Shown piece by piece: positions 16,208 through 24,798 of a DNA stretch of 48,114 nucleotides. The notes under the pieces are model-generated. The model did not search any database. It was not told the origin of the DNA and saw nothing but the letters and a program-made list of their open reading frames with translations. Position numbers and translations under genes: made by a program. The DNA is taken from NCBI GenBank assembly GCA_934717555.1, contig CAKUYY010000007.1, forward strand, positions 1 through 48,114. The letters run 5' to 3'. Source of the stretch: an uncultured Clostridium sp. GTDB taxonomy: Bacteria; Bacillota; Clostridia; Oscillospirales; Acutalibacteraceae. Each line of letters begins with the position of its first letter. Within the stretch, counting starts at the first letter, position 1.

Positions 16208-17180
16208 ATGGCTCCCTCTCTATTTTTCGTATGATAAAATGTTTTTTTAAATTTTCGCAGCCGGTGGAATCAAATGTATAGAGAATTTCCGGCTTTTTTA
16301 TAAACGCATAGGGCAGCAGTTCCGCTGGGAACACTTCCCGAATGGTGTGTGCTCCTGGAAAGATCCCGCTGTAATCCAAGGTATCGTCCGGATGTTTCTT
16401 GATCAGCAAACGGGTATCCCTGGGAATTCTCTCCCGCATTGCCCGGTACATCCTTTCTTGTTCCTCCTGGCTCATTATCCCCAGATTGGCAAAATGCTGG
16501 GTAAGCAGGACAGCGTCCGCCAAAGTGCGGACCCGCCGCTGGAGGAAAAAATGAATAAGCCGTTTCCTCTTTTGCGGGGACAGTGTTTCCAAGGCGTCTT
16601 CTACAGAAAAGTTTTGATATCTCTCACCGGAGACATCCCTGATCTGGGCCTCTTTCAAACAGATCACCTGGGAAATCCATGGATTGCTGCCGTCAAACAG
16701 CCCATATTTCCGGGCTATGGCCGCATGGATTGGGAAATTGACCGAAAGGGCCTGATCCAGCACCTGGGGCCGGCTTAACATTCCCGCCGCGTCTTCCAGG
16801 AATACAAACGGCGCCTGGTTTTGGATCAGATAAAGGGAAAAATAAAAATGGGCGCCCGCCACATAAATCCGGGAAAAGTCCGAGGGCGTGTAAGCGATCA
16901 CCTGGCGATAACTCCGGCTGACATCCTCCAAAATCCGTTCTTCCTGCCTATGGGGAATGTGAAGGTAAGGGAATAGGTACACCTCCTCAAAAAAACGCCC
17001 TTTTGCCAAACGGCGGTATTGGGGGTATTTGTTCACGATAAAGTCCGGTAATACCAGTACCGCCCTTTCCCCTGGATGAAAAATCATCCGGTGCAGCATG
17101 ACTTCCAATAGCTGGTAGGAACTTACCGCATGGTATAACACCATAGGCGAACCTGGGCCCCTACGCGATGTGAACATCAT
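16197..17180 (-). CDS. second GT-B glycosyltransferase with sialyltransferase-type motifs
   Basis: The 327-residue protein has the same three signatures: ED at 129-130 (VFLEDAAG), HP at 263-264 (LIKKHPDD) and DSTG at 304-307 (YTFDSTGCENL), in the order seen in GT52- and GT38-like sialyltransferases. No signal peptide or membrane helix is visible, so it should act in the cytoplasm. It overlaps the previous gene by 20 bases and the next by 11. The start at 17180 has GGAGG about 8 bases upstream; an alternative at 17144 would give MVLYHAVSSYQLLE. I infer it transfers a CMP-activated ulosonic acid to the growing polymer. Confidence 0.72.
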   Translation of the reverse strand: MMFTSRRGPGSPMVLYHAVSSYQLLEVMLHRMIFHPGERAVLVLPDFIVNKYPQYRRLAKGRFFEEVYLFPYLHIPHRQEERILEDVSRSYRQVIAYTPSDFSRIYVAGAHFYFSLYLIQNQAPFVFLEDAAGMLSRPQVLDQALSVNFPIHAAIARKYGLFDGSNPWISQVICLKEAQIRDVSGERYQNFSVEDALETLSPQKRKRLIHFFLQRRVRTLADAVLLTQHFANLGIMSQEEQERMYRAMRERIPRDTRLLIKKHPDDTLDYSGIFPGAHTIREVFPAELLPYAFIKKPEILYTFDSTGCENLKKHFIIRKIEREPYAK

Positions 17181-19164
17181 CCATCAAATCCTCCAAATCT
17201 TTCAGGAAATCCCGGTTTTTACGGCTTTCCACCAAAATCATAGGGGCGTAAGCATCCCTTCCGCTGATGGGAATTTGAAATCCAAACCATCTTTCTGTCT
17301 CTAAAAACTGTTGGACAAAGTCCAGGATTCCACGGTGAATTTCCAAAACTCCTGCCTTCGCGGGATCATTCTTCTTAAACCGGAGGGCGGGCTTTCCCTG
17401 CCCGTCCCAGTAAAATCCCACCAGGCTCCCTTCCGGCGCCCCTAGAAGCAGCTCCCAATACAGGTTATGGCCCCTTTCCGGGTCATGAAATTTCCACAGG
17501 TCCCTGTTTTCCCGCTGGGAATAGAGATAGCTTATCAGCTGTCCATGGAGCAGGAAGGGTTCCACGCCGTCAGCCTCTATCCCGGCGCTGGACACCGTCC
17601 CCGCCACAATTCCCGTCACCTGGCATTGGATCCCCCACTCCCGTCTGAGTGCCTCTCTAAGCATGATGGCCCCGCTTCCCGCCCAGCCGATATCCACCGC
17701 CGCTACCCGCTTACATCCCTGTAAAAGATCCTGATAATACGCTTTCGCCGCGGCGCTCTGCTCCCGGTAGTGTTCCAACACTTTTTTCCAGGTATCTATG
17801 AGATATTCTTTTATCTTTTCCGCGTTTTTATACGTCAGATGGGTCTGTGGATCTATTTTTATCGCCGCGCAAAGTTCGGGGAGCATATCCTCCAGTTCCA
17901 TTGCCTCCAAAACCTGCCGGATGGTGTAACGCTGGTCCGCCTTGTGGAAAAGAAATCTCTGAAAGTATTCCCGGCGGTAATATCCAGCCGAAATTTTCAC
18001 CGCCGCCCGCCTGGACCAATAGGCGTACGCGGTACGCGTTTTTTCTTCAGGGTACATCGTCAGATAAGCCTTTTGCAGCACATAACCGTCCCTGGAAAAA
18101 AAGAGAATCTTTTCTATCCCGTTTTTCTCCGCATAGTCGTGGATAAACCGGCAGTATCCGGCGGCGAACAGGCCCCCGTACACGTATCCATATTCATATT
18201 CCCTGGAATAACGTGTGAGACCGTTGTAAAGATGGGCGTTGACAAGCCCCCGGTATACGCTGCCCGTCACCGGGGATAAATCCCCGGCCCGGTACGCTTT
18301 TCCTTCCTCATTGACATTGGGGCAGGAAAATGGCTGAAAACCGTGGCGCTGTGCCTGTCTCTGGTCGGAATAGTGGTGATCCCCCACATGGGCATAGGAA
18401 GCCCCCTTTCCCATAGCCTCCCGCACTTTGTCATAAAGCCCGCCCTCCCATTTGGAGGTTCCCCAGTCGCAGGATACAAAATATCCTGAAAAAGCCCCAT
18501 AGCCACATTTTCTCAGTAATTCCCGAATCCTTTCTTCCCCCAGATACATATCCGATATGATAACGACAGGTTTCCCCCGCCTTTGCAGTTCTCCTACCAC
18601 CCGCAAAAAATAGGGGTTGGCAAAACAGCATTTTGTCTCCCATTCCCACTCCGCCTCTATCCCAACCCGCTGGGGGATTCCCGTCTCCCTTTCCATGAGG
18701 TGCCAGATTTCCTCCAGGGTGACTTCAGGCGTTCCCTTCTCGTTTTGCTTTTTTTTGCGCGCTTGTTCTTCCATCGCCATGCGGGTCTGTCGGAAATCGG
18801 GATAGCGCAGGGTTTCCCCCACCAGATAAAAGAGATCCGCCGGGTGGGAGATCCGGCGGAACAGCAGGGTGTCAAACACGTCAAAAGATATCACTTCATA
18901 GGAGGCAAGCTCCTGCGCCAATTCTTCCGGGCTTTTCCGTTGGCATCGGGCGGACTCGCTGGAAACACAAAGCCTCTTTTCCTCATAAACGGGATAGCGG
19001 GCCGGCTGTTCCAGACCGCGCCGGAAAAACAGGTAGTACTGTATGTTCAGCCACAAAAGATAAACAAGGGAGGCTAGCCTCCCTGCCTCTTTCCTTTTCT
19101 GCTGATACCGGTCCCGGATTCCTGGTACCCTGCTCACCAGCACCCGGTAAACGCGTTCTTTCAT
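17161..19164 (-). CDS. HAD-domain protein fused to an uncharacterised RDGY/VDxGW domain
   Basis: The 667-residue product has an N-terminal helical stretch, then a HAD domain from about residue 90: SFDVFDTLLFRR (nucleophile Asp95 and Asp98), VVIISDMYLG (motif II Ser) and HVGDHHYSDQ (motif IV). This matches the predicted hydrolases of COG5610, which occur in polysaccharide loci. From about residue 340, IEKILFFSRDGYVL, AYWSRRAAVK and VAAVDIGWAGSG define a domain shared with the protein at 20712-22106. Its reaction is unknown; phosphoglycan assembly is a reasonable guess. The start at 19164 makes an ATGA overlap with the ABC ATPase gene and has GGAGGG 6 bases upstream. Confidence 0.75.
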   Translation of the reverse strand: MKERVYRVLVSRVPGIRDRYQQKRKEAGRLASLVYLLWLNIQYYLFFRRGLEQPARYPVYEEKRLCVSSESARCQRKSPEELAQELASYEVISFDVFDTLLFRRISHPADLFYLVGETLRYPDFRQTRMAMEEQARKKKQNEKGTPEVTLEEIWHLMERETGIPQRVGIEAEWEWETKCCFANPYFLRVVGELQRRGKPVVIISDMYLGEERIRELLRKCGYGAFSGYFVSCDWGTSKWEGGLYDKVREAMGKGASYAHVGDHHYSDQRQAQRHGFQPFSCPNVNEEGKAYRAGDLSPVTGSVYRGLVNAHLYNGLTRYSREYEYGYVYGGLFAAGYCRFIHDYAEKNGIEKILFFSRDGYVLQKAYLTMYPEEKTRTAYAYWSRRAAVKISAGYYRREYFQRFLFHKADQRYTIRQVLEAMELEDMLPELCAAIKIDPQTHLTYKNAEKIKEYLIDTWKKVLEHYREQSAAAKAYYQDLLQGCKRVAAVDIGWAGSGAIMLREALRREWGIQCQVTGIVAGTVSSAGIEADGVEPFLLHGQLISYLYSQRENRDLWKFHDPERGHNLYWELLLGAPEGSLVGFYWDGQGKPALRFKKNDPAKAGVLEIHRGILDFVQQFLETERWFGFQIPISGRDAYAPMILVESRKNRDFLKDLEDLMDDVHIA

Positions 19165-19925
19165 CCCTTGCCCTCCTTCCGTTTTTCGTAAGCGTCGCAC
19201 ACCTGTTTGGGCGGTCCTACCTCCCGAAGCTTCCCTTTTTCAATCCAAATGGCTTTGTTACAGTTATTCCGGATCACGGAAGGGGAATGGGAGACAATGA
19301 GCACAGTAGAACCGCCGTGAATCATTTCCCGGATGCGGGCCTCGCTCTTTTGACGGAAAAACAGGTCCCCCACACTGAGCACTTCATCTAAAATCAGGAT
19401 TTCCGGGGTATCCCGCACGGTGGCGATGGCAAACCCCAGGCGGGATACCATACCGGAGGAATAATTTTTTACTTTTTCCTCCATAAATCCCTCCAGCTCC
19501 GCAAACTGGACGATCTTTTCATAATGCTCATCAATGTATTTTTTCGTGTAACCGATGATGGCCCCGTTTAAATAGACGTTTTCCCGCCCGGTGAGCTCCA
19601 TGTCAAATCCGGTCCCCAGAGTGAGAAGCTGTACTTTCCGGCGGTCTACGATGACGTTCCCGCTGGTGGGAATCAGGGCCCCGGAAATAATTTTCAGCAT
19701 GGTGCTTTTTCCCGATCCATTGGTGCCGATCAGCCCTACCACGTCCCCTTTTTCCACCGTAAAACTCACGTCGTCCAGCGCTTTGAAATACTCATACTGG
19801 CGACCGCCTTTCAGGGTGCGCACCATCCATTCCTTGAGGCTGCCCGCCTCCTGTTTGGCGCGGCGAAACTCCATGGTCACGTGCCGTACCGCGATTTCCA
19901 CTTGCTTGGTCCAGTCTTCCTCCAT
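19161..19925 (-). CDS. polysaccharide ABC exporter, ATP-binding subunit (TagH/Wzt type)
   Basis: The 254-residue ATPase has Walker A GTNGSGKST, the signature YSSGMVSRLGFAIA, Walker B ILILDEVLSVGD and the switch His in VLIVSHS. The ILDEVLSVGDLFF stretch and the N-terminal EFRRAKQEAGSLKEW extension are typical of the teichoic acid and O-antigen exporter subfamily. It lacks the C-terminal carbohydrate-binding domain of Wzt O8/O9 proteins, so chain-length-specific substrate recognition is not expected here. It energises the permease encoded directly upstream and exports the finished, lipid-linked glycan. Confidence 0.93.
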   Translation of the reverse strand: MEEDWTKQVEIAVRHVTMEFRRAKQEAGSLKEWMVRTLKGGRQYEYFKALDDVSFTVEKGDVVGLIGTNGSGKSTMLKIISGALIPTSGNVIVDRRKVQLLTLGTGFDMELTGRENVYLNGAIIGYTKKYIDEHYEKIVQFAELEGFMEEKVKNYSSGMVSRLGFAIATVRDTPEILILDEVLSVGDLFFRQKSEARIREMIHGGSTVLIVSHSPSVIRNNCNKAIWIEKGKLREVGPPKQVCDAYEKRKEGKG

Positions 19926-19941
19926 GTTTTCCCCGCCCCTT

Positions 19942-20715
19942 TCAGATTTTCTGCATCACCCGATTGCGGTTTCTGCGAAACACCACAAGCCCCAACGCAT
20001 AGACAGCCGCGCTCCACAGGATCATCTGTATCCATTCCACCGTTCCCGGCAGCTGTCCATACATGACAATTTCACGCATACAGTGGATATACGTATACAG
20101 TGGGTTTGCCCAGATAATCCACCGGATCACGCCTTGCAGCTGTTCCACCGGATAAAAGATGGCGGAACAGTACATCCATAGGGTGAGAGCAACGGTATAC
20201 AAATGCTTGACATCTCCAAAAAAGACATAGGCGACCGCCAAAATATAGGAAAGCCCCAGAGAAAACAGGAACAAAAAGAGGATAATGGCCGGGGACAGCA
20301 GCATGGTCCATTTGGGGGTTACCCCGAATACCAGCAGCATCACCACATAGGCCGCCAGGGAATACCCCAGGTTAATGAGGGCGGTATAAACCCTGGTCAA
20401 AATAAACAGCTCCATGGGGAACTTCACTTTCAGCAGCAAGGACTTGTTATCCACTAACGCCGTCAAGGACGCGGTAGTCGATCCGGTAAACGCCTGCCAC
20501 AGAATATAGCCGGTCAGATAATAGATAGGATAGTTGTCAATAGACCGCCGGAAAAGCTGGGAAAAGATCAGGGACAAAACCGCCATGGAGAGAAGGGGGT
20601 TGAGCACGCTCCAGACAATTCCCAGATAGGAACGGGAATACTTGCGCTTGATCTCCCGCGCGGTCAGCTGCCGAATCACAAAGGCATATTGGGCGCTTGT
20701 AGGAAACCCTGTCAA
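19942..20715 (-). CDS. polysaccharide ABC exporter, permease subunit (TagG/Wzm type)
   Basis: The 257-residue membrane protein has the family layout: an amphipathic N-terminal segment (QLTAREIKRKYSRSYLGIVW) followed by six hydrophobic helices, as in TagG and Wzm. I place the start at a TTG (20715) that forms a TTGA overlap with the upstream stop and has GGAGGGAG 6-8 bases before it. The longer open frame to 20892 only reads through the upstream gene. Together with the ATPase 16 bases downstream it should flip a lipid-linked polysaccharide across the membrane. Confidence 0.9.
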   Translation of the reverse strand: MTGFPTSAQYAFVIRQLTAREIKRKYSRSYLGIVWSVLNPLLSMAVLSLIFSQLFRRSIDNYPIYYLTGYILWQAFTGSTTASLTALVDNKSLLLKVKFPMELFILTRVYTALINLGYSLAAYVVMLLVFGVTPKWTMLLSPAIILFLFLFSLGLSYILAVAYVFFGDVKHLYTVALTLWMYCSAIFYPVEQLQGVIRWIIWANPLYTYIHCMREIVMYGQLPGTVEWIQMILWSAAVYALGLVVFRRNRNRVMQKI

Positions 20716-22106
20716 GTTTTCTCCCTCCTCTCTTTTGAAAAACGCCGGGCGGCCCTGACATGCCGCAGCGTCTGATAAAAGGCGTACTGCCTTACATGCC
20801 GGCGAATATGCCGGCCGCCCCGGACAACGCTGCCTATATACCACGCGCTTTCCCGAAATGGTTTTTTCCGCAATCCTTTTTGAACCATCCATCGGGAAAA
20901 TACATAATGATCCCGCAGCTGCCCCTGGGTGAGCACGGGCGCGATCTGTCCCTCTTCCCCGTCCACCACATCGTCAGAAAAGGGAATCCTTCCAAAATAT
21001 TCCGCTTCCTCCCGTGTAGGCGCTCCCATGAAGAGGCGGAAAAGATCCCGGATCATGGCCCGGTCCGTCTTTAAATCGCCGTACAGGAAATAGTCTTTTC
21101 CCATACGTTCCAGCAAATTCTGGAGATACGGCATAAGGCAACCTTCCAGAAGGCGGGCGGATTCTTTTCTTCCCTGCCCTATGGCGCCGTATACGGGACG
21201 ATAACCGTTTTCCCATTTCTCATACCCCAGGGTCATCCCATGGGGCGCCGTATAGGCCGCTTCAAACAGGGAATTGTTAAACCAGATTTTCTCCCTTAAA
21301 TTCCCCTTTGGGCCAAAATAATAGCTGTGATACGCTTCCTTTTTCGCCCTCTCCGGAAGATCGTACAAGCCCCAGTAATACCCTTCCAATCCTTTTTTCC
21401 GCCCCAGCAGGCTCAGCAAGCGCCCCAGGGTCTGCTGGATGGACCCGATCCAGCCGCTGTCCACAATGGCGTCGTTGACGTCTTCCAGCAATCCCTCCTG
21501 CCTAAAGTATCCGGCGGCCGCCGGCAGCGCCTCCCGGGAATGGCGTTCGAGACAATCGAGAAACAGCCGGTATTCCCCTAACCGTTTCCGAATCTCTGTG
21601 AGTTGTTCGGGGGTAAGAAGGGTTTCCGAAGAAAACGGCAGATTCAGCCGGCGTTCCACTGCTTCTTTTTCCTCCTGGGTCATCCCGCCCCGGCTGAGAA
21701 CCCGTTTCAGGCTGACTTCCATCCCCCGCCCGCACAATAGATCCAGCGCTTCTCCCCGGTTTGTATGGAACAGGGGCATCCGCAGGGAATAGCGGGAACA
21801 GCTTAGATATCTGCACGCAATGGGAAGATTCATCTGTTCGCAAAGGAGCCGGGTGCCATGATAAGGAAAATATCCATCCCGGGCCAAAAAGTAAATCCTT
21901 GTTTTCCCGCTTTTTACCGCTTGCTGCAAGATCCATCGGACAAAACCGCCCATAGCAGGGGCCAGCACATGGCTGTTCACCAGCGCCACGGCATCCTCCG
22001 GGGGAACGGATAATGCCTTTACCGCCTGGCATGCCGGCGGATCGCGCCGCAGGCAGTCCTCATACCGCCGCTGTCTCTCCAGCAAGGTATCTTTTATACA
22101 CTCCAC
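20712..22106 (-). CDS. uncharacterised protein with RDGY/VDxGW domain
   Basis: The 464-residue protein has no family name I am sure of. It contains IYFLARDGYF (75-79 RDGY region), YLSCSRYSLR about 25 residues later and IVDSGWIGSI near residue 215. The same elements in the same order occur in the C-terminal half of the HAD-fusion protein at 17161-19164, so the two share a domain; here the HAD part is absent. A GTG start at 22106 has GGAAGGGG upstream. It overlaps the preceding GT2 gene by 13 bases and the permease by four. It is probably an enzyme of polymer assembly or modification. Confidence 0.7.
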   Translation of the reverse strand: MECIKDTLLERQRRYEDCLRRDPPACQAVKALSVPPEDAVALVNSHVLAPAMGGFVRWILQQAVKSGKTRIYFLARDGYFPYHGTRLLCEQMNLPIACRYLSCSRYSLRMPLFHTNRGEALDLLCGRGMEVSLKRVLSRGGMTQEEKEAVERRLNLPFSSETLLTPEQLTEIRKRLGEYRLFLDCLERHSREALPAAAGYFRQEGLLEDVNDAIVDSGWIGSIQQTLGRLLSLLGRKKGLEGYYWGLYDLPERAKKEAYHSYYFGPKGNLREKIWFNNSLFEAAYTAPHGMTLGYEKWENGYRPVYGAIGQGRKESARLLEGCLMPYLQNLLERMGKDYFLYGDLKTDRAMIRDLFRLFMGAPTREEAEYFGRIPFSDDVVDGEEGQIAPVLTQGQLRDHYVFSRWMVQKGLRKKPFRESAWYIGSVVRGGRHIRRHVRQYAFYQTLRHVRAARRFSKERREKT

Positions 22107-22954
22107 GGTTCCCCTTCCTTCCAGGGAATCTTGTTTTGTCCCTTGTTCCGAAGGCTCTTCTTGAGGGCATGCTGAACGGAGGAAGGGATGATCCCCACCA
22201 GCAAAGGCTTGACCACATAGGGAAGCGTCTGTCTATTGAGGACACCCAACTCCTGAAATCCCCGATACCTCACCTTCATCTCACGGACACGGCGCCGATA
22301 GCCCCGTTTCTGATAGGATTCCCTATTTTCCCAATAACGCAGCAGGGGAAGCTGGAGATTATACCCTCGGCCCCCATTTTGGTGCAGGCGCATAAACAGT
22401 TCATAATCCTCACATTGCAGGATTTCCCTGCCGCTGCGGTATCCCCCATTCTGAAAAAGCTCTTCCCTGCGGAAAAGGACAGATGGGTGAATATACGGCG
22501 AATGGAAAAGGAAATCCTTCGCCTGCGGGGCTTCCGGCATTTTTAGGAATCCCCACGCGCCCTGTTCGTCCACCAGTTCCGCGTTGCTCCCCACCCATTG
22601 GTACTCTGGGTGCCCCTGCAAAAACTCCAACTGCCTTTCTAATCTGTCGGGCCGGGAGATATCGTCGTCGTCCATTCTGGCGATGTAGTCTCCCTGTGCG
22701 TGGCGGATACATACGTTAAGCCCATAGCCCAAGCCCTGGTTTTCCTCTCCCCGCAGATAACGGATACGGTCATCCCGCTTGGCCGCACGGCGCACGGAAT
22801 CCGCATATGGGATCTGGGACCCGTCGTCGTATAGGATAAATTCCCAATCGGCAAAGCTTTGATGGATGATGGAATTCACCGCGGCAAAGAAACGCTGCTG
22901 GTCTTTCGGGTTATATACCCCCATAATAACGCTGACTGTTACTTTATTTTCCAT
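22094..22954 (-). CDS. GT2 family glycosyltransferase
   Basis: The 286-residue protein has a GT-A fold of family GT2. It begins VTVSVIMGVYNPKDQQRFF, followed by FILYDDGSQ and the metal-binding RMDDDD at about residue 92, then the acceptor region QCEDYELFMR. It should transfer a sugar from a nucleotide-sugar to a lipid-linked acceptor on the cytoplasmic face of the membrane. Donor and linkage cannot be predicted. It overlaps the GT4 gene by 16 bases. Confidence 0.92.
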   Translation of the reverse strand: MENKVTVSVIMGVYNPKDQQRFFAAVNSIIHQSFADWEFILYDDGSQIPYADSVRRAAKRDDRIRYLRGEENQGLGYGLNVCIRHAQGDYIARMDDDDISRPDRLERQLEFLQGHPEYQWVGSNAELVDEQGAWGFLKMPEAPQAKDFLFHSPYIHPSVLFRREELFQNGGYRSGREILQCEDYELFMRLHQNGGRGYNLQLPLLRYWENRESYQKRGYRRRVREMKVRYRGFQELGVLNRQTLPYVVKPLLVGIIPSSVQHALKKSLRNKGQNKIPWKEGEPWSV

Positions 22955-24138
22955 GAAAGCCGTGAAACCCTCCTATCTACATCGGCATAAATCGCCCTCA
23001 TAACGGCATTGGCATGCTCTTTGTCAAACCTTCTGACGGAATCCCTGCAGCGGTCGCGCATTATTTTCTTCTGTTCCGGGGTAAGAGACCATATGGCCGC
23101 AATGCCTTTGATAAACCCTTCCACATCGTCGTGGGAATAGACAAACCCGTTTTGTCCCGGTTTCATATATTCCCTGGTTCCCCGGTTATCAGAGGCCAAA
23201 ACGGGAACCCCCATGGCCAAAGCCTCTAGCCCCGCCATTCCCAGACCCTCCCGTTTAGAAGGAAAAGCCATGGCGTCGGCGCACCCTATGATTTTGGGGA
23301 CATCCCGCCGGTATCCATATAGGATTACCGTATCCTTTAACCCCAATTCCATGATCCAACGCCTAAGGCGGTCCCGAAAGAATCCGTCTCCGCATATGGC
23401 ATATTTGATAGGGGAAAGGTCCTGCCCTCTCCGTTTCATTTTCGCCAACGCTTCCAAGATGACTTTGTGGTTTTTGTTTTCGTTTAATTCCCCTACGGAA
23501 ATCAAAAAGAAATCTCTTTCCCCTATCCCCATGCCTTGCCGGTATTCTTTTCTTGTTTGCTCCGACAAGGGGTGAAACCGGGAGCGGTCCAAGCCCACTC
23601 CTGGGATTTTATACAGATGACCGCCGCGCCTGAGCTGGAACCTCTGGGCGGACTCATAGTCCTCCTTATTGATCACAATGAGAATATCCGTATCCCTGGC
23701 CATCTGTTTTTCCACCCAATAATAGGTAGAGCGGTTCCATAGGGGTGCCCCTTTATAAAAATGGAAGCCATGGGCCGTATACACAACCACAAGTTTCCTG
23801 CCGCGGAAAAACCTGCCCGCCAGGCGCCCCAGCAGCCCACCCACTGGAGTATGGCAATGGATGGCCTGAATGGGATATCTTCGCAGCAGCCCCAACAGCT
23901 GCCGAAGGGCCTTTTGGTTCTCCTGCAATAGAAAAGGGGAGCGGGCGATTTCAATATGGTGGGCCTGTACCCCCATTTGACGAAATTGTTCCTGGTAGGA
24001 AATATAAGAGGGTTCCTTCATATTGGCGGCATAATGCACCACATAGCCCATACTTTGCAGGAGTTTGACATTCTCCCGCTCAAACTTCCAGAGGAAATCA
24101 TGGGTAGCGGCCAATATCAAGATGTGTTTTTCCATCAT
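22939..24138 (-). CDS. GT4 family glycosyltransferase
   Basis: The 399-residue GT-B enzyme shows HCHTPVGGLLGRLAGR (acceptor loop), VYTAHGFHFYKG, ISVGELNENKNHKVILEALA at the start of the donor domain and the EX7E motif in KREGLGMAGLEALAMG with VPVLASDNRGTREYM. It resembles EpsD/CapM-like enzymes that extend an undecaprenyl-linked sugar. It is the first gene of the twelve-gene polysaccharide operon. The start at 24138 is about 45 bases downstream of a terminator-like hairpin in the leader. Confidence 0.92.
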   Translation of the reverse strand: MMEKHILILAATHDFLWKFERENVKLLQSMGYVVHYAANMKEPSYISYQEQFRQMGVQAHHIEIARSPFLLQENQKALRQLLGLLRRYPIQAIHCHTPVGGLLGRLAGRFFRGRKLVVVYTAHGFHFYKGAPLWNRSTYYWVEKQMARDTDILIVINKEDYESAQRFQLRRGGHLYKIPGVGLDRSRFHPLSEQTRKEYRQGMGIGERDFFLISVGELNENKNHKVILEALAKMKRRGQDLSPIKYAICGDGFFRDRLRRWIMELGLKDTVILYGYRRDVPKIIGCADAMAFPSKREGLGMAGLEALAMGVPVLASDNRGTREYMKPGQNGFVYSHDDVEGFIKGIAAIWSLTPEQKKIMRDRCRDSVRRFDKEHANAVMRAIYADVDRRVSRLSWKIK

Positions 24139-24182
24139 AACGCCCCCATTTCCCCGTTACTCGCAAGAAAGATGTGTTTTCT

Positions 24183-24234
24183 AAAAAAATAAAATCTTCT
24201 GCAAACAGTTTCGCCATTTGCAAAAGATTTTATT
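24183..24234 (-). terminator. intrinsic terminator in the leader of the polysaccharide operon
   Basis: On the minus strand, two 18-base arms (plus-strand 24217-24234 and 24188-24205) pair with one G-U position around an 11-base loop, and the stem is followed by a run of T (complement of A at 24183-24187). It lies between the operon promoter and its first gene. Without antitermination, most transcripts should stop here. Confidence 0.7.
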
Positions 24235-24331
24235 CCCGTTCTTCTCTCGAAACGCGCCGAAAAACGCATCTGGAACTAGTTACCAATTTAAAAATTTCCG
24301 GTAAAAACCAAACCAAAACGCCTTTTATTTT

Positions 24332-24359
24332 ATTATAAAAAACAACATCCTATTGACAA
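24332..24359 (-). promoter_or_regulatory. promoter of the polysaccharide operon
   Basis: On the minus strand, TTGTCA (24354-24359), a 16-base spacer and a perfect TATAAT (24332-24337). Its -35 overlaps the -35 of the divergent gntR promoter. The leader would be about 185 bases long. Confidence 0.6.
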
Positions 24360-24403
24360 GCAACTTCATTTGTTATATAGTTAATTGCATAAGTAATTAA
24401 CTA
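24353..24403 (+). promoter_or_regulatory. gntR promoter with palindromic operator
   Basis: TTGACA (24353-24358), a 17-base spacer and TATAGT (24376-24381) form a strong promoter. A perfect inverted repeat, TAGTTAATT and AATTAACTA around eight bases (24378-24403), covers the -10 and the start of transcription. This is a fitting autorepression site for the GntR protein encoded next. Confidence 0.75.
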
Positions 24404-24420
24404 GTAAAGGCGGTGATAGG

Positions 24421-24798
24421 TTGCAATTGGATTTTGGCAGTGAAATCCCCATCTATATGCAGTTGGCCCAGTCCATTGAGGACGACATTGTAAACGGGAT
24501 TTTCCTGGAAGATCAGCAGATTCCATCCACCACGGAGATTTCCCTGCACTATAAGATCAATCCCGCGACGGTAGGAAAAGGATTTAACCTTTTGGTGGAT
24601 GAAGGAATCCTTTATAAAAAGAGAGGGGTAGGGATGTTTGTGGCAAAGGGCGCAAAACAGCAGCTGCTTCGCAAAAGAAAGAATCTCTTTTTTGACCGGT
24701 ATATCAAGGCCATGCTGGAAGAAGCCCAGCGGCTGTGTATCAGCAAAGAAGAATTGATGCGTATGATTGAGGAGGGCTCGGAAGATGAGCGTAATTGA
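24421..24798 (+). CDS. GntR family regulator, YtrA subfamily
   Basis: The 125-residue protein has an N-terminal GntR winged helix (PIYMQLAQSIEDDIVNGIF, then QIPSTTEISLHYKINPATVGKGFNLLVDEG) and only a short C-terminal dimerisation tail, as in YtrA. It probably represses its own ABC transporter operon in response to cell-envelope stress or a peptide antibiotic; the signal is inference. It starts with TTG, supported by AAAGGCGGTGAT, which matches the extended anti-Shine-Dalgarno with one mismatch. The stop lies 14 bases inside the ABC ATPase gene. Confidence 0.87.
   Translation: MQLDFGSEIPIYMQLAQSIEDDIVNGIFLEDQQIPSTTEISLHYKINPATVGKGFNLLVDEGILYKKRGVGMFVAKGAKQQLLRKRKNLFFDRYIKAMLEEAQRLCISKEELMRMIEEGSEDERN

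Noticed and set aside
20716..20892. N-terminal extension of the ABC permease
   Set aside because: The extra 59 codons read the upstream gene in another frame; the TTG at 20715 has the ribosome site and matches the TagG-type beginning.
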